From the NCBI GenBank assembly GCA_944376425.1, contig CALWCS010000060.1, positions 1-52,213 of the forward strand: 52,213 bases of DNA, read 5' to 3'. Origin of the DNA: an uncultured Lachnospiraceae bacterium (GTDB lineage Bacteria > Bacillota > Clostridia > Lachnospirales > Lachnospiraceae). This document shows positions 25,409 through 33,379 of this stretch, piece after piece. Numbering within the stretch: position 1 is the first letter of the stretch; every line of letters begins with the position of its first letter. The position numbers and the translations under genes are program-made. The notes below the pieces were generated by a model. That model made no database searches. It saw nothing but the letters and a program-made list of their open reading frames with translations, and had not been told where the DNA came from.

Positions 25409-26032
25409 ATGGATCAGAAAGTAATTATCACAATTGCACGTCAGTATGGAAGCGGTGGAAAGACAATCGGACAGATGTTAGCTGAAGATCTGGGAATTTC
25501 ATGTTATGGAAGGGAAATTCTGCGAATGGCATCCGAGGACAGCGGAATCAGCGAAATGCTGTTTAATCAGGCAGATGAAAAATTAAAGGGAATCCGCTTG
25601 TTTGGAGCTGCCAAAGGAGCTTACAAAGGAAAAATCATTCCTCCTGAAAGTGATGAATTTGTTTCTAATGATAATTTATTCAATTATCAGGCCAAGATCA
25701 TAAAACAGCTTGCAGAAAAAGAATCCTGTGTCTTTATCGGACGATGTGCTGATTTTGTCCTGAAAGATAATCCGAATGTAGTGAGTGTATTTGTCCATGC
25801 ACCAAAAGACTACTGTCTGCAAAGAGCAATGGAGCGTTCTTCCATGAGTGAAAAGGAAATGTTAAAGTTTATGGCAAAGACGGATAAATTCCGCAGCGAT
25901 TATTATCAGTATTATACGGGAAGAAATTGGATGAATGTGCAGAATTATGATTTATGTCTCAACAGCAGTAAATTGGGATTTGAGAAATGTGTAGAAGAGA
26001 TTAAAGCATATATTAAAGTGCGTTTCTCATAA
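25409..26032 (+). CDS. Cytidylate kinase-like family protein
   Basis: A 207-residue P-loop protein of the cytidylate_kin_2 group. The N-terminus ITIARQYGSGGKTIGQMLAEDLGI carries a modified P-loop (GSGGKT). FIGRCADFVL and the C-terminal DYYQYYTGRNWMNVQNYDLCLNSS are also typical. Members are small nucleotide or metabolite kinases of unproven substrate. The start chosen is the ATG at 25409 (MDQKVI) behind GGGGGTG. It probably shares transcription with livHMGF and ends at a terminator. Confidence 0.85.
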   Translation: MDQKVIITIARQYGSGGKTIGQMLAEDLGISCYGREILRMASEDSGISEMLFNQADEKLKGIRLFGAAKGAYKGKIIPPESDEFVSNDNLFNYQAKIIKQLAEKESCVFIGRCADFVLKDNPNVVSVFVHAPKDYCLQRAMERSSMSEKEMLKFMAKTDKFRSDYYQYYTGRNWMNVQNYDLCLNSSKLGFEKCVEEIKAYIKVRFS

Positions 26033-26054
26033 AAGAATAAAATCGGATGATAGA

Positions 26055-26091
26055 AAGAGGCAGTGCGTCTACAGATGCGCTGCCTCTTTGT
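26055..26091 (+). terminator. Terminator after the cytidylate-kinase-like gene
   Basis: AAGAGGCAGTGCGTC (26055-26069) pairs with GATGCGCTGCCTCTT (26074-26088), 4-nt loop, T-run. Confidence 0.85.
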
Positions 26092-26355
26092 GTACGATAG
26101 AATATAGATTGATACATTAATAAAAACATTTTGGTATGATATAAAATACTCTGCCCGGTGAAACAGCTGCGCAGAGAAAAACTAGTCCTGGAACAGTCTT
26201 GTCAAAGAAGATTGTACCATAGACAGAATCTTTTGAGTATGGTAAGATGAAACGCAGAAAAAGAGAGAAATTGAAACGATTGAGGAAAAAGAAAAATTGC
26301 CAGAATTGCCGTTTAAAATAGTTCAGAGAAAATACAGAAAGGAAGAAGAGCAGAG
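26092..26355 (+). other. Gap before the TtcA-like gene with two small hairpins
   Basis: Contains CTCTGC/GCAGAG (26149-26176) and ACCATA/TATGGT (26216-26243). No ORF or recognisable RNA family was seen. The promoter of the following operon should lie here, but no convincing -35/-10 pair was found. Confidence 0.4.
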
Positions 26356-27234
26356 GTGGAACGATATCAGGAAATTGAGAGAAGCATTATTAAGAAATAC
26401 AGAAAACAGCTATGGCGTCCATTTATCAGAGGAATTCAGGACTATGAACTGATTCAGGAGGGAGATAAGATTGCAGTTTGTATCTCCGGAGGAAAAGATT
26501 CCATGCTGATGGCAAAATTGATACAGGAACTGCAGCGTCATGGGAAATTTCCGTTTGAAGCAGTCTTTCTTGTGATGAATCCAGGATATAATATTGCAAA
26601 TAAACAGAGAATTATCGACAATGCTCAAATTTTGCATGTACCGATTGAGATGTTTGAATCTGAAATTTTTGATACAGTTGTCAATATAGAAGATTCCCCT
26701 TGCTATCTCTGTGCAAGAATGCGGCGCGGATATCTGTACAGTAAGGCACAGGAATTAGGGTGTAATAAAATTGCACTGGGACATCATTTTGATGATGTGA
26801 TTGAGACTATTTTGATGGGGATGCTCTATGGAGGACAGATTCAGACTATGATGCCGAAACTGCACAGCACAAACTTTAAGGGAATGCAGTTAATCCGGCC
26901 GATGTATCTGATAAAGGAAGAGGATATCATAGAATGGGCACGTTATAATGAACTTTTTTTTATACAGTGCGCATGCCGTTTTACAGAAAAATGCACAGTG
27001 GATGAAGAGGGAGTCAGCAATTCAAAGCGGCAGGAGATGAAAGAACTGATTAAAAAATTCAGGACAATTAATCCCCATATTGAATCGAACATTTTTCGAA
27101 GTGTGGAAAATGTAAATTTAAACACTGTGATTGCATATAAACAAAATGGAAAGACACACCATTTTCTGGAAACATATGAGAAAGAGGAGAAGAAACAGTC
27201 GGCTTTTAGAGAGCAGGAGATAAAAAATGGATAA
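26356..27234 (+). CDS. TtcA-like tRNA thiolation protein (PP-loop ATPase)
   Basis: A 292-residue PP-loop enzyme. The ATP-binding loop is CISGGKDSMLMAKL. A CxxC pair (SPCYLCARMRRG), followed by LGHHFDDVIETILMGMLYGG and a later CACRFTEKC, matches the TtcA family, whose cysteines hold an Fe-S cluster used for 2-thiocytidine at tRNA position 32. Exact tRNA position is inferred. The start is GTG at 26356 after GGAAGAAGAG. It overlaps the next gene by 8 bp. Confidence 0.84.
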   Translation: MERYQEIERSIIKKYRKQLWRPFIRGIQDYELIQEGDKIAVCISGGKDSMLMAKLIQELQRHGKFPFEAVFLVMNPGYNIANKQRIIDNAQILHVPIEMFESEIFDTVVNIEDSPCYLCARMRRGYLYSKAQELGCNKIALGHHFDDVIETILMGMLYGGQIQTMMPKLHSTNFKGMQLIRPMYLIKEEDIIEWARYNELFFIQCACRFTEKCTVDEEGVSNSKRQEMKELIKKFRTINPHIESNIFRSVENVNLNTVIAYKQNGKTHHFLETYEKEEKKQSAFREQEIKNG

Positions 27235-27607
27235 AAAACGAAGAAATAGTCTGATTTTAGCGATAGGATGTATTGTTTTTGCCGGGATTGCCGGGATTGC
27301 GATCAATATGACAAGACAGAGAGGAAGTCAGATTATTGTTTGGGCGGACGGAACACAGTGGGGGATTTATCAGCTGAATCAGGAACAGGAGATTGAAATT
27401 AAAACAGAAAACGGCAGAAATATTTTGAGAATACAAGATGGCAAGGCAAAAATGACAGAAGCAGACTGTCCTGACGGACTCTGTATCAGACAGCGGGAGA
27501 TCGACAAAATAGGAGAGAGCATTATCTGCCTTCCGCATAGAATTGTGGTTGAGGTAATAGGAGATGCACAAGAAGATCAAAATTCACTGGATGCAGTTGT
27601 AAATTGA
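27227..27607 (+). CDS. NusG domain II-containing membrane-anchored protein
   Basis: A 126-residue protein. One N-terminal membrane segment (about 8-27) is followed by a NusG-II domain: IIVWADGTQWGIYQL, MTEADCPDGLCIRQREI and ESIICLPHRIVVEV. The two Cys in CPDGLC are conserved in this family, which often sits beside Gx transporters and flavin-transfer or Rnf-type genes. Function is not established. It overlaps the TtcA-like gene and precedes the Gx transporter. Confidence 0.83.
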   Translation: MDKKRRNSLILAIGCIVFAGIAGIAINMTRQRGSQIIVWADGTQWGIYQLNQEQEIEIKTENGRNILRIQDGKAKMTEADCPDGLCIRQREIDKIGESIICLPHRIVVEVIGDAQEDQNSLDAVVN

Positions 27608-27695
27608 AAGAGAAAAAGAAGTCAGATGAAAATTGTATGCTAAGGGATAAAAAATATCAAAAAATTAAAAAATACAGAGAAAGAAAGGAAAAAAC

Positions 27696-28190
27696 ATGTC
27701 AGTAAAAAAAATGACAGGATTTGGAATGCTGACAGCATTGGCATTTATTCTCAGTTATGTAGAATCGATACTGCCGTTACAGTTTCCGGTTCCAGGAATG
27801 AAATTAGGTCTTGCTAATGTTGTAGTGGTTACGGCATTATATTGCTGGGGAGAAAAAGAAGCACTGGCTCTGTCTATCATTCGTATCGTATTAGTCAGTT
27901 TTACATTTGGAAATATGACAGCCTTAATTTATAGTTTTGCAGGGAGCCTTCTCAGCTGGACTATGATGACGGTCATAAAAAAAACACAGTGGTTTGATGT
28001 GACAGGAGTCAGTATTGTAGGCGGAATTTTTCATAATGTCGGACAGATTATCGTAGCGATGATTCTTCTGGAAACAGAAACTTTGATTTACTATTTGCCA
28101 TTTTTGATGATAAGCGGAGTTGTGACCGGCGCCTTGATCGGAATTGCAGGAGGCGAAATGGCAAAGCGACTGAAAAAAATCACATTTTAA
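27696..28190 (+). CDS. Gx transporter family protein (heptaprenyl diphosphate synthase component I-like)
   Basis: A 164-residue protein with about five membrane helices. The segments MLTALAFILSYVESILP, PGMKLGLANVVVVTALY and GGIFHNVGQIIVA match the Gx transporter/Hpre_diP_synt_I family, which resembles ECF substrate-binding components. The substrate is unknown; the older synthase name is probably misleading. It is in line with the NusG-II gene; the ribosome binding site is AAAGGAAA. Confidence 0.84.
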   Translation: MSVKKMTGFGMLTALAFILSYVESILPLQFPVPGMKLGLANVVVVTALYCWGEKEALALSIIRIVLVSFTFGNMTALIYSFAGSLLSWTMMTVIKKTQWFDVTGVSIVGGIFHNVGQIIVAMILLETETLIYYLPFLMISGVVTGALIGIAGGEMAKRLKKITF

Positions 28191-28312
28191 CGATTTTGCA
28201 TAATAGGAAAACGAATCTTTTGTAAAGCAGGATTGCTGGTTACGATACCGTATAGGGATTCTTTTTTACAGGAAAGCTGAATATAGTAAAAGAAAAAGTA
28301 AATGGACCGTGT

Positions 28313-30043
28313 ATGCAGGATCAAAAAATTGAAAATTTGTTAAATCTGGCGTTAGATGCGACAGAGGAGGAAAGGGAACGTTCTTTAGAATTAAATGTCG
28401 GATATGAAAAAGAAAGTAAGATGTGGGATGTGATTGTACGATATCATGGAGATTTGATGAGACTGGCAAATGAGGAAATCAAAATTTCAGAGTTAAGTGC
28501 AGGATATGCCATTGTAACACTTCCGGAACATGCGATTGAATATTTTGCACAGCAGCCGGAAGTTGAATATATGGAAAAACCAAAGAGGCTGTTTTTCGCT
28601 GTGAATCAGGGAAAAGCAGCCTCTTGCATCAATCCTCTCCAGTCAGGAAGTGAACCGTTAAATGGCAGGGGAATTCTAGTAGCGGTGATTGACTCAGGAG
28701 TAGACTATTTTCATCCTGACTTTCGAAATTCAGATGGAACAACGAGAATTTTGGACATTTGGGATCAGACTATCAATGGAAATCCTCCAAAAGGATATCA
28801 AAACGGCACAGAATATACAAGAGAACAGATCAATCAAGCCTTACGGGAACAAAATGAAGAAGAAGGAAGAAAGATTGTACCCACGACAGACATTAGCGGA
28901 CACGGTACACAGGTACTTGGGATTGCAGCGGGCAATGGACGTGCTTCTGAGGGAAGATACAGAGGGGTGGCATGGGAGAGCGATATTTTAGTTGTAAAAC
29001 TGGGGCAGCCCCGCCCTGATTCTTTCCCCAGAACGATAGAATTGATGCAGGCATTGGATTATGTGACAAAGAAAGCAGCACAATACCAGATGCCATTTGT
29101 CATCAATTTAAGTTTTGGAAATGTATATGGATCTCATGACGGGCTATCTCTATTGGAGACTTATTTGGATAATATATCACAAATAGGAAAATCTGTGATT
29201 GTGACAGGAACAGGAAATGAAGGAGCAACAGGAGGTCATACGTCCGGAATGTTGCAGATGGAACGAACTGAGATTGTAGAATTTGGTGTGTCCAATTATG
29301 AACTTTCGTTAAATTTACAGCTCTGGAAAGAATACGAGGATGATTTTGACGTGATTTTGGTTCATCCTTCCGGAGAAAAGGCAGGACCATTTCAAAAGCG
29401 GCTCGGTGCACAGCGGTATATTTTGGGAGATACAGAAATTTTACTCTATTATGGCACTCCCAGTCCTTACAGTGCAGCCCAGGAAATTTATTTTACTTTT
29501 TTGCCGATTCACACATATGTTGACAGCGGAGTCTGGAGTATACAGCTTATTCCAAGAAATATTGTGGTGGGACGGTATGATATGTGGCTTCCGGAAGAGG
29601 GAATGTTAAACGAACAGACACGTTTTTACAGTCCAGTTCCTGATACAACACTGACAATTCCTTCTACAGCACGGGGGACAATCGCAGTCGGAGCATATGA
29701 CTCGAGACTGCTCAGCTATGCTCCATTTTCCGGACGAGGATATACAAGAGACAATGCTCAGATAAAGCCGGATCTTGTTGCCCCCGGAGTCGATATTATG
29801 ACAACAGCAGTTAACGGAGGATATACCAGAGTAACTGGAACTTCTTTTGCGGCACCGTTTGTGACAGGGGCAGCAGCTATGCTAATGCAGTGGGGAATTA
29901 TAGATGGAAATGATCCCTATTTATATGGACAGAAGGTAAAAGCATATTTAAGAAAAGGAGCAGTTCATTTGCCGCGGTTTCAACAATGGCCAAATCCTAC
30001 CGCAGGATATGGCAGTCTCTGTGTAAAAAACAGTCTGCCATGA
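28313..30043 (+). CDS. Subtilisin-like serine protease of the Csp (germination) type
   Basis: A 576-residue S8 protease. There is no signal peptide. A short prodomain-like region (1-95) precedes the catalytic domain. The triad is intact: Asp127 in AVIDSGVD, His197 in SGHGTQV, Ser511 in GTSFAAP. The jelly-roll-like insertion between His and Ser (about 330-450) is the feature of CspA/B/C proteases of Clostridia, which activate the cortex hydrolase SleC. An intact triad argues for a CspB-like active form. It starts with ATG at 28313; the ribosome binding site is weak. It is single, with no sleC nearby. A role in germination is likely but inferred. Confidence 0.82.
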   Translation: MQDQKIENLLNLALDATEEERERSLELNVGYEKESKMWDVIVRYHGDLMRLANEEIKISELSAGYAIVTLPEHAIEYFAQQPEVEYMEKPKRLFFAVNQGKAASCINPLQSGSEPLNGRGILVAVIDSGVDYFHPDFRNSDGTTRILDIWDQTINGNPPKGYQNGTEYTREQINQALREQNEEEGRKIVPTTDISGHGTQVLGIAAGNGRASEGRYRGVAWESDILVVKLGQPRPDSFPRTIELMQALDYVTKKAAQYQMPFVINLSFGNVYGSHDGLSLLETYLDNISQIGKSVIVTGTGNEGATGGHTSGMLQMERTEIVEFGVSNYELSLNLQLWKEYEDDFDVILVHPSGEKAGPFQKRLGAQRYILGDTEILLYYGTPSPYSAAQEIYFTFLPIHTYVDSGVWSIQLIPRNIVVGRYDMWLPEEGMLNEQTRFYSPVPDTTLTIPSTARGTIAVGAYDSRLLSYAPFSGRGYTRDNAQIKPDLVAPGVDIMTTAVNGGYTRVTGTSFAAPFVTGAAAMLMQWGIIDGNDPYLYGQKVKAYLRKGAVHLPRFQQWPNPTAGYGSLCVKNSLP

Positions 30044-30161
30044 ATTTTTTTAAGTCATTTTCTGTATAATAGAAATAAATAGTTACTAAAATAAGAAGGA
30101 ATACGATGTTAATATATGAACCATTTGTTGCTATGATAGTAACTGAAATGGAGTGATAACG

Positions 30162-30482
30162 GTGAAGAAAAAAGAACTATATGTTGCTATGGGAGAACGA
30201 CTGAGACGTCAAAGGAATAAAAAGGGACTGACACAGGAGAATGTGGCAGAAATGCTGGGCATCTCTTTGACGTATTACGGAAAGATAGAAAGAGGGATAA
30301 ACGGACTTTCTTTGGAAAAACTTCTGCTGGTAAGTGAACGGCTCGATATGGATCCCACCTATCTGCTGACAGGAGAAAAACGGACGGTAGTTAATTTTGA
30401 TCTTGTGATAGAGCAATGTCCAAAGACAAAACAACATGATATGAATCAGCTGATTCAATATGCGTTAAAACTGGCGAAGTAA
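30162..30482 (+). CDS. XRE-family transcriptional regulator
   Basis: A 106-residue protein. Residues 5-65 form a Cro/C1-type helix-turn-helix (MGERLRRQRNKKGLTQENVAEMLGISLTYYGKIERGINGLSLEKL). The short C-terminal tail has no known domain. The start GTG at 30162 is 8 bp after GGAG; a GTG at 30153 is less well placed. It is alone, with a terminator behind it. Its targets are unknown. Confidence 0.87.
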   Translation: MKKKELYVAMGERLRRQRNKKGLTQENVAEMLGISLTYYGKIERGINGLSLEKLLLVSERLDMDPTYLLTGEKRTVVNFDLVIEQCPKTKQHDMNQLIQYALKLAK

Positions 30483-30496
30483 CGTTGCAGTTTTAG

Positions 30497-30543
30497 AAAA
30501 AGCATTTCTATCTTTTTTGCAGAAGTAGAAATGCTTTTTTTTG
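30497..30543 (+). terminator. Terminator after the XRE regulator
   Basis: AAAAGCATTTCTA (30498-30510) / TAGAAATGCTTTT (30526-30538) with a T-run. Confidence 0.85.
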
Positions 30544-30700
30544 TACAGAAAATATTGCTTCCTATACAAAAATTAGACGTTTATGAGCGAGATTTTAAAG
30601 GGATTGCTGTATCATAGAAAAAAATTAAGGAAAAAAGCTGACAGAAAGGGGGAATGTTTGATATACTAATCCGAGAATAAGATTGCGGAGGAAATCAGTC

Positions 30701-31744
30701 ATGAAAAAGCGGAAAATAGTTTTGATACTGGCATGTTGTCTGACGCTGTCAGGTTGTACAAGAACAGAAAAAAGCACGGTGAATATTGATCAGGGAAATG
30801 TCTCACTGGAACAAGGATACTATCAGGAGGCGCTTGGAAGCTTTCAGACGGCACTGGACGCCGGAGAGGATTTAGTGCAGTCTTATCGCGGAGAAGGAAT
30901 TGCCTATATGGGGATTGAAAATTATGCGGCAGCCATTCAGTCTTTTACGAATGCATTAAATGCGGCAAAATCAAATCAGGTAGAGATGATTCAGGATATA
31001 CGCCTGTATAAGGCAACAGCTGAATATAAGATGGAGGATTATGAAAGCTGTACTGTAACTTGTGCAGAAATTTTAGCAACAGAGGAAAACGCGGATGCTT
31101 ATTATTTAAGGGGAGCATGCGAGATGGAAAACGGACAGGGAGATCAGGCGGAGGCAGATTTTGACCAGGCTGTCAGATTAAAACCGGATGATTATCGTTT
31201 ATATTTAAACATTTATGAAGTGTACAGGGAAAAAAATCTTTCTTCTGATGGAGGAAAGTATTTAGAACAGGCACTTGCAATCGGAGGAAGCGATGCGGAA
31301 TCTACGTATCAAAGAGGAAGAATTTATTACTACCTTGGAAACTATGAAAGAGCAAAAGAAGAGCTGGCAAATGCGGCACTTCAGAGTCATGGACCTGCTA
31401 TTCTTTTACTGAGTCAGGTTAATATTGAAACAAATGATATGGAAAGTGCACAGAGTCTTGCGCAGCAATATTTAAGCGAGATCGGAGAGACGCCTCAAGT
31501 CTATAATGTGATGACACTGGTATATATCGCCCAGGAAAACTATGATGCGGCCCTGGAGCAAATTAACAGAGGTCTTGCGCTTGGAACAGAGGAAGGCAGA
31601 CAAGATCTGCTTTTTAATGAGATTGTAGTTTATGAGAGAAAACTTGACTTTGAGACAGCAAAAGCAAAAGCGGAGGAATATGTCAGTCTGTATCCGTCAG
31701 ACCAGCAAGGACAGAAGGAGTATGAGTTTTTAAAGACGAGATAG
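30701..31744 (+). CDS. TPR-repeat lipoprotein
   Basis: A 347-residue lipoprotein. The lipobox LTLSGC gives lipidated Cys near residue 18. The remainder is seven or more tetratricopeptide repeats (for example NVSLEQGYYQEALGSFQTALDAG, YYLRGACEMENGQGDQAEADFDQAV, STYQRGRIYYYLGNYERAKEEL). It would act as a protein-binding scaffold on the outer face of the membrane. The start ATG at 30701 lies behind GGAGGA. It is 12 bp before hflX, so probably the same transcript. Confidence 0.88.
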   Translation: MKKRKIVLILACCLTLSGCTRTEKSTVNIDQGNVSLEQGYYQEALGSFQTALDAGEDLVQSYRGEGIAYMGIENYAAAIQSFTNALNAAKSNQVEMIQDIRLYKATAEYKMEDYESCTVTCAEILATEENADAYYLRGACEMENGQGDQAEADFDQAVRLKPDDYRLYLNIYEVYREKNLSSDGGKYLEQALAIGGSDAESTYQRGRIYYYLGNYERAKEELANAALQSHGPAILLLSQVNIETNDMESAQSLAQQYLSEIGETPQVYNVMTLVYIAQENYDAALEQINRGLALGTEEGRQDLLFNEIVVYERKLDFETAKAKAEEYVSLYPSDQQGQKEYEFLKTR

Positions 31745-31756
31745 AGAGGTGAAGAA

Positions 31757-33004
31757 ATGGCAGAAATGTATGAAATAAAAGAGACTCAGGAGAGAGTTAT
31801 TTTAGTAGGAGTCAATACCTCAGACGGCGATGAAGCAAGAGAATCCTTAGAAGAACTGAAGGAACTTGCCGATACGGCAGGCGCAGTGACAGTTGGAAAA
31901 GTGATTCAAAATCTGCCTCAGATTCAGCAGGCAACGTATATTGGAAGCGGAAAAATAGCAGAAATCAGCAATTTAATCGCTGATACGGGAGCTACCGGAA
32001 TCATCTGTGACGATGAGCTTTCACCGGCACAGTTAAAAAATCTGGAAGAAGGACTGGGAACGAAAGTAATGGATCGTACTTTGCTGATTCTGGATATTTT
32101 TGCAGCCCGTGCCACTACAAGTGAGGGAAAAATACAAGTAGAGCTTGCCCAGCTGAAATATCGGCTGGCAAGACTGGTCGGACTGCGCAGTTCTCTTTCT
32201 CGGCTTGGAGGAGGAATCGGGACAAGAGGTCCCGGAGAGAAAAAGCTGGAGATGGACAGGCGGCTGATTAAGGATCGAATTGCCCAGCTTAACCGGGAAC
32301 TGACAGAAGTGAAACGCCACAGAGAAGTGATCCGGTCAAAAAGGAGCAGAGACCATATCTCAGTTGCAGCAATTGTGGGATATACAAACGCTGGGAAATC
32401 AACACTTTTAAACAAAATGACAGGAGCACAGGTACTTGAAGAAGATAAGCTGTTTGCGACTTTAGATCCCACAACACGTATGCTGGAACTAGAAAGCGGT
32501 CAGGAACTTCTTCTGACAGATACAGTCGGTTTTATCCGTAAGCTGCCGCATCATTTAATTGAAGCATTTCGAAGTACTTTAGAAGAAGCAAAATATGCGG
32601 ATATGATCTTACATGTCGTTGATGCTTCGAATCCCCAGATGGAAACACAGATGGCTGTTGTATACGAGACGTTACAAGATCTGGGAGTAGCAGATAAGCC
32701 TGTGATCACAGCATTTAATAAGCAGGACAAAATTGAGGAAAAGGAAGCACTCCGAGATTTTCATGCAGATCATACGGTAGAAATTTCGGCAAAGACGGGA
32801 GAAGGATTAAAAGAATTAAGCAAGATTCTAGAACAAGTACTCAAGGAAAAGCAGATTTTGATTGAACGGATCTATCCATATGAAGAAGCCGGAAAAATTC
32901 AGCAGATCCGGAAATTTGGACAACTTCTTACAGAAGAATACCGCCAAGAGGGAATTTATGTGAAGGCTTACGTTCCAACTGAAATTTATGGACGTGTATG
33001 TTAA
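31757..33004 (+). CDS. hflX: Ribosome-associated GTPase HflX
   Basis: A 415-residue enzyme. The N-terminal HflX domain includes YIGSGKIAEI. The glycine-rich linker LGGGIGTRGPGEKKLE is followed by the GTPase domain with G1 GYTNAGKST, G3 DTVGF, G4 NKQD and G5 SAKTGEG. HflX splits stalled or hibernating ribosomes. The ribosome binding site GAGGTGAAG precedes the ATG at 31757. It follows the TPR lipoprotein closely. Confidence 0.95.
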   Translation: MAEMYEIKETQERVILVGVNTSDGDEARESLEELKELADTAGAVTVGKVIQNLPQIQQATYIGSGKIAEISNLIADTGATGIICDDELSPAQLKNLEEGLGTKVMDRTLLILDIFAARATTSEGKIQVELAQLKYRLARLVGLRSSLSRLGGGIGTRGPGEKKLEMDRRLIKDRIAQLNRELTEVKRHREVIRSKRSRDHISVAAIVGYTNAGKSTLLNKMTGAQVLEEDKLFATLDPTTRMLELESGQELLLTDTVGFIRKLPHHLIEAFRSTLEEAKYADMILHVVDASNPQMETQMAVVYETLQDLGVADKPVITAFNKQDKIEEKEALRDFHADHTVEISAKTGEGLKELSKILEQVLKEKQILIERIYPYEEAGKIQQIRKFGQLLTEEYRQEGIYVKAYVPTEIYGRVC

Positions 33005-33139
33005 GAGGAAAAATATAAGATCACTTTTTGTATGGAATAAAATGGAAATAAAATAACAATCCCGGATTTTCAATAAAAATACCCACTTCTTTTTCAGGAG
33101 AAATGATACAGAAATAAGAAAACATCAAAATGAAATGAG

Positions 33140-33186
33140 ACACTATATATTGTGTGATATTTTGATAAGAAAACAATATCTTGTGT
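33140..33186 (+). promoter_or_regulatory. Two NrdR boxes upstream of nrdD
   Basis: Box 1 ACACTATATATTGTGT (33140-33155) matches the NrdR consensus completely. Box 2 AAACAATATCTTGTGT (33171-33186) differs at two positions. Their starts are 31 bp apart, three helical turns, as expected for co-operative NrdR binding in response to dATP/ATP. Confidence 0.85.
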
Positions 33187-33193
33187 TTTGCGA

Positions 33194-33222
33194 TTGACGG
33201 GCTGCCAAAAGTTTGCTAAAAT
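33194..33222 (+). promoter_or_regulatory. nrdD promoter
   Basis: TTGACG (33194-33199), 17-bp spacer, TAAAAT (33217-33222), directly after NrdR box 2. Confidence 0.75.
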
Positions 33223-33227
33223 GGAAG

Positions 33228-33379
33228 CAGTCATCAGCAGTTGCTTTACAGATGCTGATAAATACTGTGCGAGGATGAGCAGGGATATTATGATGAATAG
33301 AGCCGATTAAGATCCCGTGCCAAGACTTCTGGGAAGAGCCTTGAATGGACACAGAAATGGAAAAGAAGGAAGTGGAAGA
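33228..33379 (+). promoter_or_regulatory. Structured 5' leader of nrdD
   Basis: About 150 nt between promoter and ATG with ATCAGCA/TGCTGAT (from 33235) and GGGAT/ATCCC (33281-33315) hairpins. Not matched to a known riboswitch. Confidence 0.35.
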
